This document shows, in pieces, positions 1 through 8,645 of a DNA stretch of 64,000 nucleotides. Origin of the DNA: Arthrobacter sp. Bi26 (GTDB lineage Bacteria > Actinomycetota > Actinomycetes > Actinomycetales > Micrococcaceae); contig NZ_CAKKMF010000021.1 of NCBI RefSeq assembly GCF_918697925.1, forward strand, positions 1 through 64,000, given 5' to 3'. The position numbers and the translations under genes are program-made. Positions within the stretch are counted from its first letter, which is position 1. Each line of letters opens with the position of its first letter. Under the pieces are notes generated by a model that was not told the DNA's origin, did not search any database, and saw only the letters and a program-made list of their open reading frames with translations.

Positions 1-60
1 GGGAGGGGGCGGCCAAGGTGCCGTCCATAATTCATGATCCGAACTCATGGGAGAACCAGG

Positions 61-984
61 ATGAGCACGGCGGACCCGAGCGACGGCGCAACGGCCAGGC
101 TTGCCGAAAGACTGCTGGGGATGCGGGCCAACCGGGAGGTGATTCCGGAAGACCCCAACCATTCCGTCCGTTGGCACGAGCACGATTACCCCAGCCCGGT
201 TGCACGTTGGAACTACCATCCTGAATACGAACTGCACCTGATCCGGAAAGGCACCGGAAAGTTCATCGTGGGAGACCACATCGGCACTTTCGAGGCCGGA
301 CACCTCGCCCTGGTGGGTTCGGGGCTGCCGCACGACTGGGTCAGCGACCTCGAGCCCGGAGAAGTGCTTCAGGGCAGGGACGCCCTCATTCAGTTCGACG
401 GAAAATGGGTTGAGCAGGCTGCCTCGATTCTCCCGGAAATGGCCGAGGTCAAACCCCTGCTGGAACAGTCCTCGCGCGGCATCGAGTTCCTGGGGCGATC
501 AGCCACGGCCGCCGCGGCTTCCCTCGAAGCGATGGGAACTTCCACCGGGTTGCAGCGGCTTCACCATCTCTTTGACGTGTTGGCGATCCTTTCGCGCGCA
601 CCGCAGGAGGAACGGCGCTACCTCGCCGACGAATGGTTTCGGCCTCAGCTGGACGGCCAGGGCGCGGCCGTGGTGGACATAGTCCTCGAGTACGTGTTCA
701 GCAATCACGCCGGCAGCGTCAGGATGTCCGAAGCTGCGGCGCTGGTGGGAATGTCGGAGCCCACGTTTTCGAAGTATTTCAAGCGCGCAACCGGCCAGAA
801 TTTCAGCGACCTCGTGCGCAAACTTCGTCTGGCCCACGCCCGCCGCCTGCTGGAGCAGAGCGACAAATCCATCTCCGACATCTGCTACGAAGTGGGTTTC
901 ACGAACCTTTCCAATTTCAACCGGCATTTCCGCAACGACGCCGGCGAAACTCCCCGGGAGTATCGTCAGCGAGTACAGAACTGA
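61..984 (+). CDS. AraC-family transcriptional regulator
   Basis: A 307-residue cytoplasmic regulator. The N-terminal part (about residues 35-115) looks like a cupin-type effector domain. The last 100 residues carry two helix-turn-helix units ending in the AraC signature (SDICYEVGFTNLSNFNRHFR and then TPREYR). I chose ATG at 61 over the in-frame ATG at 34 because GGGAG sits 7 bases upstream. The effector is unknown. The next gene (DHFR-like, plus strand) starts 166 bases downstream and may or may not be co-transcribed. Family assignment is secure; the target is not. Confidence 0.9.
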   Translation: MSTADPSDGATARLAERLLGMRANREVIPEDPNHSVRWHEHDYPSPVARWNYHPEYELHLIRKGTGKFIVGDHIGTFEAGHLALVGSGLPHDWVSDLEPGEVLQGRDALIQFDGKWVEQAASILPEMAEVKPLLEQSSRGIEFLGRSATAAAASLEAMGTSTGLQRLHHLFDVLAILSRAPQEERRYLADEWFRPQLDGQGAAVVDIVLEYVFSNHAGSVRMSEAAALVGMSEPTFSKYFKRATGQNFSDLVRKLRLAHARRLLEQSDKSISDICYEVGFTNLSNFNRHFRNDAGETPREYRQRVQN

Positions 985-1149
985 CGGTCGCAGCACGGGG
1001 TTCTGCATGGTCACACCCCGGCGGGCGTGATCTGGACTCCCTGGCCCGGCGATGGGCATTGGCGGTAGATTGTGGCTGATAGTCGCTGCCGCCGGTTCGA
1101 CGACGGGTGCGGATAACAGCCAAGCGCCACCGACCTGAAGGAGATCTTC

Positions 1150-1689
1150 ATGGGCAAGCTCACTGTCACCGCTTTTACCACCCTGGACAACGTCGCCGAG
1201 GAACCCCAGCTCTGGACAGGCCCGTTCTTCAGCGACGCCACCGCGGCTTTCAATGAACAAGTGCTGGCCGCGGCGGACTCGATGTTGCTCGGCCGGGTCA
1301 CCTATGACGGATTCGCCGCCTCCTGGCCGTCGCGGTCGGGCGACTTCACCGCCGATAAGTTCAACGCCATGCCGAAGTATGTCGCGTCAACCACCATGGA
1401 CCACGCGGACTGGAACAACAGCACGATTATCGCCGGCGACATACCCGGCCGGGTCCGCGCGCTTCGCGAACAAGAGAACGTGATCGTTTGGGGAAGCCCG
1501 ACGCTCGTCAAGACGCTCATGAAGGAGAGCCTCGTCGACGAGTACATTCTGCTGGTCTCCCCCATCGTGCTCGGGCATGGCAAGAAGATGCTGCCGGAGG
1601 ACGGCACCCGGCACACTCTGCACATCGTCGAACTTGAGCTCCTCGAAGGCGGGATGCTGGCACTCCGGATGGCACCGGCAGCGGTCTGA
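1150..1689 (+). CDS. dihydrofolate reductase-like (RibD C-terminal domain) protein
   Basis: A 179-residue protein of the RibD_C/DHFR-like fold, which normally binds NADPH. Visible landmarks are the N-terminal strand KLTVTAFTTLD, the segment DSMLLGRVTYDGFA (about residues 42-55) and IVWGSPTLVKTLM (about 114-126), all typical of the stand-alone YyaP/YwjB-like group. The motif GAAGGAGA lies just upstream of the ATG. These stand-alone proteins are rarely true folate enzymes, so substrate and pathway cannot be given. Confidence 0.85.
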   Translation: MGKLTVTAFTTLDNVAEEPQLWTGPFFSDATAAFNEQVLAAADSMLLGRVTYDGFAASWPSRSGDFTADKFNAMPKYVASTTMDHADWNNSTIIAGDIPGRVRALREQENVIVWGSPTLVKTLMKESLVDEYILLVSPIVLGHGKKMLPEDGTRHTLHIVELELLEGGMLALRMAPAAV

Positions 1690-1714
1690 GTCCTGAGCCC
1701 ATCGGAAGATAGGC

Positions 1715-2023
1715 CTAGCTATCCAGTTTGGGTGCTGCGCGGACGTGGGCGCGTTGGCCTTGCCTTCCGATGAGGCCGAGGTATTCGACGGGACCGGCGC
1801 TGTGGAGCCGAACCAGCACCGCACCGCCTCCACAGGACACGGACATCACCCACCAGCCGAGGCGACAGCCACTCTCGCGGACATCACCCGGAGCCTGGAT
1901 TCGGCCGCATGGAGCATCAGGACTAGGGAGGAGATCACGCGCACACTCCTTGGTCCCGGTGGCCGAGCCATTCCGTTGCACGACGTCGTCGTGCAGGCCA
2001 CCCGACACCCCTGACCTGGCCAC
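1715..2023 (-). other. possible small ORF or gene remnant
   Basis: The 369 bases between the DHFR-like gene and the YqfO-like gene hold no convincing gene. The best candidate is this minus-strand frame of 102 codons. Its C-terminal half (from GWWVMSVSC to VEYLGLIGRQG) has protein-like composition, whereas its N-terminal half does not, so it may be a remnant. No family was recognised. Confidence 0.25.
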
Positions 2024-2058
2024 TCCGGCGTCGGGAGCCTCCTGTTCCGTCGGCGGCG

Positions 2059-2406
2059 TTAGTCCCCCGAGCCTGTACCGTCCGGCAGGCTGGCATCTAC
2101 CGGGAAGGTCATGAACGCCGGCGTCTCGTATGGATGCGCGGACAGCGCGGCGTCGACGACGGCGGCGCGCCGGGAGCGCGGGTAAATCGCCTCGATCCGG
2201 GTTTCCGGCACCTCCTCGGGCTCATTGACGGCGCCGATGGTCGGGGTCGCGCCCGGCAGCGGTGTGAAGCGCCCGGTGCCGTCGAGGCTGAACGAGCAGT
2301 GCGAGTAGTTGCCCAGCCTGCCCGCCCCGGCGTCGCCAATGGCCTGCCGGACCGCGTGCGCAGCTTCGGTGGGGACGTAGATGACCAGACAATCCATTGG
2401 CTCCAT
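2059..2406 (-). CDS. YqfO/NIF3-insert-like domain protein
   Basis: A 115-residue protein matching the free-standing form of the domain inserted in YqfO/NIF3 proteins (COG3323 type). It starts with a short strand (DCLVIYVP) and carries the characteristic GNYSHCSFSLDGTGRF segment (about residues 32-47). It ends with the HPYETPAF element that resembles the PII-like fold seen in these domains. Function in this family is not established. ATG at 2406 is used; an in-frame ATG lies 9 bases downstream. Confidence 0.8.
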   Translation of the reverse strand: MEPMDCLVIYVPTEAAHAVRQAIGDAGAGRLGNYSHCSFSLDGTGRFTPLPGATPTIGAVNEPEEVPETRIEAIYPRSRRAAVVDAALSAHPYETPAFMTFPVDASLPDGTGSGD

Positions 2407-2472
2407 GCCAGAAAGTCTGCCACCCCCGTAAAAGTCATGATTAAATTTTGCTGCGGTCTTTGGTGCTCAGGT

Positions 2473-3390
2473 TCAGTCCCGGGAGTCGCCATCTGGCGGG
2501 ATGATTGCTGCGGTCCGCGGATGGGCTGGAGCCGTTTCGATCGGACGCTTGTTGGTGGTACTCCAGCTGCTGAGGAAGTCGAGTTGCTCTTGGGCATGGC
2601 TTTCCGGTTCAGCAGTGTAGGCAATGAGAGTCAGACCCGTTCCCGGGAACTCCAACGAATCGCCTGTGAGTTCGATGTCCCCGATCAGTGGGTTGTGCAG
2701 TGTCTTGCGGGCTGAGCGGTGGAAGCGGACGTTGTGCCGTGCCCAGCGTGTCGAGAATTCCGTGCTTCCAGTGGCAAGGTCACCAATGAGGCTGTTCAAT
2801 GCCCTGTCGTGCGGGTTGCGTCCTGTTTCGGCGCGGAGGGCGGCGGCGAGATCATCTGCGATCGTGTCCCATTCGAGAAAGAATTCCTGGGAGCGCGGGT
2901 CGAGGAACATGAACCGTGCGAGGTTCAGCGGCAGGCTCTCGGGGCTGAGAATGCCGGCGTAGAGGGCGAAGCAGAGGCCGTTGGCGGCGAGGACATCCAT
3001 GCGTGAGTTGCGGACGTATGCGGGTGTGCCTGTCATGCCGGCCAGGATCCGTTGAACGCTGGGGCGCACTTCTGCACGTGCCCGGCGTGTTCGTGATGCC
3101 GGCGCCGGCGTGGCGGCCTTGGCCAGGTCGAGCAGGTGGGCTCGTTCAGCCTCGTCGAGGTGCAGGGCGCCTGCGAGTGACTCGAGGACACTCTCGGAGA
3201 CTCCCCGCAGGTTCCCCCGTTCGAGCCGGGCGTAGTATTCCGTGCTTACGCCGGTGAGCATGGCCACTTCCTCGCGCTTGAGGCCGGCCACCCTCCTTGT
3301 TCCGCCGTAGGCGGGCAGCCCGGCCTGGGCCGGAGTGATGCGCGACCGCCGGCTCATGAGGAACTCGCGGACGTCGTTGTTGTTCTCCAT
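2473..3390 (-). CDS. XRE-family regulator with MmyB-like ligand-binding domain
   Basis: A 305-residue regulator with an N-terminal helix-turn-helix (about residues 8-70; LKREEVAMLTGVSTEYYARLE) and a PAS-like MmyB ligand-binding domain (about 110-275). I chose ATG at 3390 because the longer reading (to 3456) adds a low-complexity extension and an AGAGG sits just before this ATG. It is divergent from the aldo/keto reductase at 3564 with a 173-base gap. Genes of this type usually repress the divergent oxidoreductase, so control of the aldo/keto reductase and flavodoxin is a reasonable inference. A related regulator is at 11974. Confidence 0.9.
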   Translation of the reverse strand: MENNNDVREFLMSRRSRITPAQAGLPAYGGTRRVAGLKREEVAMLTGVSTEYYARLERGNLRGVSESVLESLAGALHLDEAERAHLLDLAKAATPAPASRTRRARAEVRPSVQRILAGMTGTPAYVRNSRMDVLAANGLCFALYAGILSPESLPLNLARFMFLDPRSQEFFLEWDTIADDLAAALRAETGRNPHDRALNSLIGDLATGSTEFSTRWARHNVRFHRSARKTLHNPLIGDIELTGDSLEFPGTGLTLIAYTAEPESHAQEQLDFLSSWSTTNKRPIETAPAHPRTAAIIPPDGDSRD

Positions 3391-3488
3391 GGCCTCTACG
3401 CTACGACGCCCCGGCCCGGCCTGACAGGAACTGGCAGTACACCGCACAGCAGGCACTCCCGCGCGCAGGATATGGCTGGTTTTCTTGA

Positions 3489-4421
<933 letters not shown>

Positions 4422-5050
4422 CCAGAAAACCCGACCGGAAGACCCCTGATGACCACGAACCTACGGACCATGGGCCGGCGCTCCGTCCTGCGTTCGGCTG
4501 TCGCCGGTTTCGGTGCTGCCATGATCACCGCCGGAACGTCCGGCTGCGCCCCCAAAGAACGGAACATTCCCATGCCACAAAGCAGTCCAGGACCCCGCCC
4601 CGACGGCAGGCAGATCCTGCTCGCCTATTTCTCACGGGCCGGGGAGAACTACCACTACGGCGGCCGCACCGACCTCGACGTCGGCAACACCGAGGTCCTG
4701 GTCGGAATGATCCGCACGCGCATCACATGCGATGTCCACCGCATCGAAGCCGCCGACCCCTACGCCGCGGACTACGACGCAACCGTCGCTCGCAACGTCC
4801 GTGAACAGGACGGTGACGCCCGCCCGGCCATCGCCTCCCCGATGCCCTCGATCGACCAGTACGACACCGTGCTCCTGGCCAGCGGGATCTGGAACGTCCG
4901 GGCCCCGATGATCATGGCGACGTTCGCCGAGAGCTACGACTTCACCGGCAAGTCAGTCCATCCGGTTACCACCCACGCCATGAGCGGACTCGGCACCACC
5001 GAACGGGACTACGCGAGATCCTGCCCCGGGGCGACCATCGGCGAAGGACT

Positions 5051-5060
5051 GATATGTAGT
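5051..5060. repeat. left subterminal inverted repeat of the IS element
   Basis: GATATGTAGT here pairs with ACTTCATATC at 6354-6363, with one mismatch. This defines the left boundary at about 5050. Confidence 0.6.
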
Positions 5061-5350
5061 TCCGGTTGTCAAGTGGGCATGGATGAGCGGCTCCTGGGTT
5101 TTGGTTCCGGAGGCCGCTCATTGTGTGCCGCCGGGTCGTGGTGGGGGTGTGTTGGCGGGTCTTGTGTCGACTGCAGTGTCAGGCTGACATTCGCGGGTTG
5201 GTTACCGCATGACGATGTGTTCGGCGGGGAGCGTATCGGTGTCTAGCGTCGAGCGTCGACGGTTGGACCCGCCTGCTCATAGTCCAGCCTCGAGTTGGCT
5301 CCGGATGCTTGCCAGCGCATTTCCACCCCGTCCCGGGCGGCAGGTTCGGG
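5061..5350 (-). ncRNA. candidate bridge-RNA region of the IS1111-like element
   Basis: About 290 bases between the left inverted repeat and the transposase stop contain no supported ORF. In IS1111-group elements the long non-coding end lies downstream of the recombinase, and in IS110-family elements generally the non-coding end encodes the bridge RNA. Position and length fit this; an RNA fold was not computed. Strand is assumed to follow the transposase. Confidence 0.35.
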
Positions 5351-6070
5351 TCAGGCCGCGTTCATGCGTTCTCCTTGCTGGAGCGGGGCGGCCAGTGACC
5401 AGCACCAGCCGGCGAGCTCCCGGGCGATCGCGGTGTTGGCCTTGACCGGCATTTTGTGGCGTTCATCGAAGTGTTCCCATTTGCGGTGCAGCCGGTGGTT
5501 TCCTTCCAGGGCGCGGATGCGTGTTGCCGGGGCGACGAGCTCGAACTGGCGCAGCAGCCGTTCCCCGGGCCGGGCGTAGGGGCGCCGGTGCTGCCAGGCG
5601 GCTTCGATGAGGAGTTTGCGGGCGTAGGTGTGCCCGGCCTTGGTGATCGGGCCCTGGTGCCGGGACTGGCCGGAGGATTCCTCGCTGGGGACCATGCCGA
5701 GATAGGACCCGATGGTCGAGCCGGTGAAGCGGGTCCAGTCGCCGATCTCCACGGCCAGCCCGAACGCGGTCGTGATGTGGATGCCGCGCAGGCACATCAG
5801 CGCATCAATCACCGGGCCGTAACGGCACGCCGCGGCCGTCGCGGTGACCTGTTTGTCGATCCGTGCCAGCTGCGCGGTGAGCAGCTCGGCCTGCTCCACA
5901 TCGGCCTCGTAGGTGAACTGCAGCGCCTGCTGGTCAAAGTGCTGGCGGTGCAGCCACAGACGGTGTTCCTTCGTCCACCGGGTGTCTTGGGGGTAGCGGA
6001 TGCCATGGCGCAGCAGGATGGCGTTCACGTGCTGGCGGGCGTGCGCGAGGTCCTTGGCCGTGCCGGAGCG
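5351..6070 (-). pseudogene. IS110-family transposase, C-terminal two thirds
   Basis: The minus frame reads from RSGTAKDLAHARQ through WTKEHRLWLHRQHF to the transposase_20-type region. That region includes ALMCLRGIHITTAFGLAVEIGD, then GSYLGMVPSEESSG and ITKAGHTYARKLLIEAAW, where the conserved serine region lies. Upstream of codon RSGT the frame loses homology. The expected preceding part (the DRRDA block) lies immediately next door but on the opposite strand, so no full-length enzyme can be made. Confidence 0.85.
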
Positions 6071-6083
6071 CAGCCGGGACATG

Positions 6084-6285
6084 CTGCGTGCCCCCGGGGA
6101 CCGGGTGAAAACCGACCGGCGTGACGCCCGGGTGCTGGCCGAGATGCTCGCCGTCGGCTCGGTCATCGAGGTGCGGATCCCGGACCCGGAGGAAGAAGCG
6201 CTGCGGGACCCCGACCGGGTTTGTCCTGGCCCGGTACCTGCGGGCCGCGGGGATCAGCTGCGTCGTTGCGGCGTCCTCGAAGCTC
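6084..6285 (+). pseudogene. inverted N-terminal fragments of the IS110 transposase
   Basis: Two blocks read on the plus strand, opposite to the rest of the gene. Block A (6084-6209) reads PGDRVKTDRRDARVLAEML and ends in EEEALRD. Block B (6211-6285, another frame) reads TGFVLARYLRAAGISCVVAA and ends at SSKL. In IS110 transposases block B precedes block A, and both precede the RSGTAKD region. Here each block sits at its expected place for a minus-strand gene but is individually flipped. Confidence 0.8.
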
Positions 6286-6595
6286 ACATCAAGCAGGCGC
6301 TGCAGGACCGCCCCGGCGATAATGGCCGACCCGGACGGGCAGGGCCTGATCACACTTCATATCGTCTAGCCGTGCGGGGCGAGGAAGTCCGGGATGCCGG
6401 AGCCGCCGTCGAATCCTGGCTTCGCCGTACCAGGCTCCGCGAAAGATAGCTGTACGGGAGCGCACCGTTCTGTGGGCTTTGCGCGCGCGAGCACCACGAG
6501 CGGCGCGAAAAGAGGTGAGTGCTCCCGGCGCCCGGGCGCCAGCACCGGCCTATCATGGGGATCACGGAACCGAACGCAACCGGGGGCCGCTTAGC

Positions 6596-7420
6596 ATGAC
6601 CAACGAACGCGAACGCAATGAAGCGCCAACGGGAAACGTTGCGCTCGTGACCGGCGCAAGCCGAGGGGTAGGCCGTGGCATCGCGCGGGGCCTTCTGGCA
6701 GCGGGGTTTCGGGTTTACGGTACGGGCCGCTCGATCGACCAGGCGGACCTGCCGCAGGAGATACGGCGACTGCGCTGCGACCATCTCAACGACGAAGAGA
6801 CCGCGCGCGTGTTTGAAACGATCCGCTCCGAGAGCGGCCGCCTCGATCTCCTCGTCAATTGCGCCTGGGGCGGCTACGAGAAGATGGTGGAAGGTGGCGC
6901 GTTCACGTGGCCTGCGCCGTTTTGGGATCAACCGCCCCATCGCTGGACCGGCATGATGGACGCCGGCGTCCGCGCCGCATTTGTGTGTTCGGCGCACGCG
7001 GCCCGCATGATGACTCCGCGGCACCGCGGCTTGATCATCAACATCAGCTTCTGGTCGGCGCAGCGTCACCTCGGCAACACGATCTACGGCATCGCAAAAG
7101 CGGCGACAGACAAGATGACGTCCGACATGGCCGTCGAGCTGAAACCGTTCGCTGTTCCGGTAATCTCGCTCTACCCCGGACTGGTTCGAACCGAAGCGGT
7201 CGTGGCAGCGGCGAAAAGTGGCGCGTTCGATCTCTCGACCAGCGAAAGCCCAGAATTCATCGGCCGCGTGATCAACGCGCTGTTCCACGATCCGAACCTG
7301 ATGGCGCGGACCGGTCAGGTGCTTATCGCCGCCGCGGTTGCGAAGGAGTTCGGCGTACTGGACATCGACGGAAGTTCGCCGCCGGCGCTGACGCTTAAGG
7401 ACATTGGTTTGGAGGGGTAA
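6596..7420 (+). CDS. short-chain dehydrogenase/reductase (DHRS1-like)
   Basis: A 274-residue SDR. The Rossmann cofactor motif TGASRGVGRG is near residues 20-29. The acidic residue before the adenine pocket is in CDHLND, and NCAWGG replaces the usual NNAG. The active-site region is ISFWSAQ...YGIAKAATDKM. The C-terminal sequence resembles the DHRS1 type. I chose ATG at 6596 because frames further upstream read into the IS/flavodoxin flank. It begins 146 bases after the flavodoxin stop. The substrate is unknown; the cofactor is probably NADP(H). Confidence 0.85.
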   Translation: MTNERERNEAPTGNVALVTGASRGVGRGIARGLLAAGFRVYGTGRSIDQADLPQEIRRLRCDHLNDEETARVFETIRSESGRLDLLVNCAWGGYEKMVEGGAFTWPAPFWDQPPHRWTGMMDAGVRAAFVCSAHAARMMTPRHRGLIINISFWSAQRHLGNTIYGIAKAATDKMTSDMAVELKPFAVPVISLYPGLVRTEAVVAAAKSGAFDLSTSESPEFIGRVINALFHDPNLMARTGQVLIAAAVAKEFGVLDIDGSSPPALTLKDIGLEG

Positions 7421-7496
7421 GCCCCCGAGGATGTGGCACGGTTGGTAGTCTTAGCCGACTATCGCCTTCCACCGGACATCACTTGAGGTGCAATCC

Positions 7497-8417
7497 ATGA
7501 CCGCGACGACACCCCCTCCGGGCACCGTCCTTCTCGCCGGTGCCACCGGCGATCTCGGCGGACTTATCCTGCGGAATCTGGTCGTCCTCGGGGCCACCGT
7601 TCGGGTCCTGACACGACCGGAGACCAACACAGCGCGGATTGCACAGCTGCGCGCCCAGGGCGCCGAGGTGATCCAGGCGGATTACGACGATCCGGACGGC
7701 CTCCGAAGGGCGTGCACGGATGTTGATTGCGTGGTCTCCGCGATCAACGGCCTCGACAGCGCCATCTTGGATGGTCAATCGCGCTTGCTGGAGGCGGCGG
7801 CCGCGGTGGGTGTCCCCCGTTTCATCCCTTCCGATTTCTCCATCGATTACCGCGGTATCCGGCCCCGAAGCAACCGGAACTTGCAGCTCCGCAGAGACTT
7901 CGCACAGAGATTGGACGCAACCGAAATCCAGGCCACATCGATCCTCAACGGCGCCTTCACCGACATGCTCGCCGGGCAGGCGCCAATGATCCTGTTCTCA
8001 CGGCGCCGTGTGCTGTTCTGGTCCGACCCCGACCAGGTGCTCGACTTCACCACCAAAGACGACACTGCCACGTACACTGCAGCCGCCGCCCTCGACCAGC
8101 GGGCTCCCCGTGTCCTCCAGATCGCCGGGGACAAGGTCACGGCAAGGACCCTGGCATCCACCATGACCGACCTGACGGGTACACAATTCCGGCTCCTCTA
8201 CGCGGGCAGCGTTGGTTCCCTGACTGCTATGAGCAGGGCAGTTAGAGCCCTCATGCCGGCCTCCACCGAGCCGTTCCCGCCGTGGCAGGGCATGCAGTAC
8301 TTCGCCAGCATGTTCAGTGGCGACGCCAATCTGCGTTACGTCCACAACGACAGGTACGGCAGCCGGAAATGGACCACCGCCCGGGACGTCCTGGAGCAGC
8401 ACCGCCAGCAGAGCTGA
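7497..8417 (+). CDS. NmrA-like NAD(P)-binding protein (isoflavone reductase-like)
   Basis: A 306-residue protein with a Rossmann fold. The nucleotide-binding loop LLAGATGDLGG lies at residues 12-22, followed by RVLTRPE (phosphate-contact arginine). It also has the SDFSIDYRG segment typical of NmrA/isoflavone-reductase-like proteins. GAGG 10 bases before ATG 7497 supports this start over the GTG at 7488. Such proteins act either as reductases of small aromatics or as redox sensors; the sequence does not decide which. Confidence 0.85.
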   Translation: MTATTPPPGTVLLAGATGDLGGLILRNLVVLGATVRVLTRPETNTARIAQLRAQGAEVIQADYDDPDGLRRACTDVDCVVSAINGLDSAILDGQSRLLEAAAAVGVPRFIPSDFSIDYRGIRPRSNRNLQLRRDFAQRLDATEIQATSILNGAFTDMLAGQAPMILFSRRRVLFWSDPDQVLDFTTKDDTATYTAAAALDQRAPRVLQIAGDKVTARTLASTMTDLTGTQFRLLYAGSVGSLTAMSRAVRALMPASTEPFPPWQGMQYFASMFSGDANLRYVHNDRYGSRKWTTARDVLEQHRQQS

Positions 8418-8520
8418 CCGTGCGGCAAGGCCGAACGACTGCGCGGCGTACGCCAGATCCCACAGCCGTGTGCTGGGGCCGGCACCATCCCAATCGATGA
8501 AGACCCACCTGCTAGTTCTT
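8418..8520 (-). pseudogene. fragment of an APH-type phosphotransferase
   Basis: On the minus strand a short stretch reads WVFIDWDGAGPSTRLWDLAY, the Mg-binding DxD-like region and following helix of aminoglycoside phosphotransferase/kinase-like enzymes. Neither the N-terminal lobe nor the rest of the C-terminal lobe is present around it. The rest of the 228-base gap before the oxidoreductase (to 8645) holds nothing recognisable. Confidence 0.6.
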
Positions 8521-8645
8521 GCTCGTCCTCGATCATCCCTGCAGGCTACTGGAATGCCGTCCAACGCTGCTGGAAGACTCGACAAGGTCGAGCTGCCCCG
8601 GCCCCTCTCTGGCGTCGCCCAGCGTCCATCACACCGGCGAAGTTC

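Larger units (their letters stand above)
5049..6367 (-). mobile_element. IS110-family (IS1111-like) insertion sequence, rearranged
   Basis: The element lies inside the flavodoxin gene. Near its ends are imperfect inverted repeats, GATATGTAGT (5051-5060) and the complement of GATATGAAGT (6354-6363), 9 of 10 matching. The dinucleotide CT flanks both sides (5049-5050 and 6366-6367). A CT core is known for the IS110-family element IS621, and short subterminal repeats are typical of the IS1111 group. The element holds a transposase C-terminal part on the minus strand, inverted transposase pieces on the plus strand, and about 290 non-coding bases downstream of the transposase stop. The first ~85 codons of a normal transposase are not recognisable, so it is probably dead. 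Confidence 0.85.
4449..6449 (+). pseudogene. Tat-type lipoprotein flavodoxin, split by an IS element
   Basis: Codons 1-201 (4449-5051) encode a flavodoxin with a twin-arginine signal (GRRSVLRSAVAG) and a lipobox (TSGC). FMN-type features follow: ILLAYFSRAGENYHYGG, and GIWNVRAPM. The frame then runs into foreign sequence. The missing C-terminus resumes in frame at 6366-6449 (LAVRGEEVRDAGAAVESWL...). Removing 5051-6367 rejoins GEGL to AVRGE and gives a normal length of about 227 residues. The intact protein would be an exported FMN electron carrier or NAD(P)H-linked reductase partner, possibly of the upstream aldo/keto reductase. Confidence 0.85.

Noticed and set aside
5456-6124. A 222-codon plus-strand frame in the IS
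   Set aside because: Antisense of the transposase C-terminal part; only the DRRDA block beyond 6084 is real homology.
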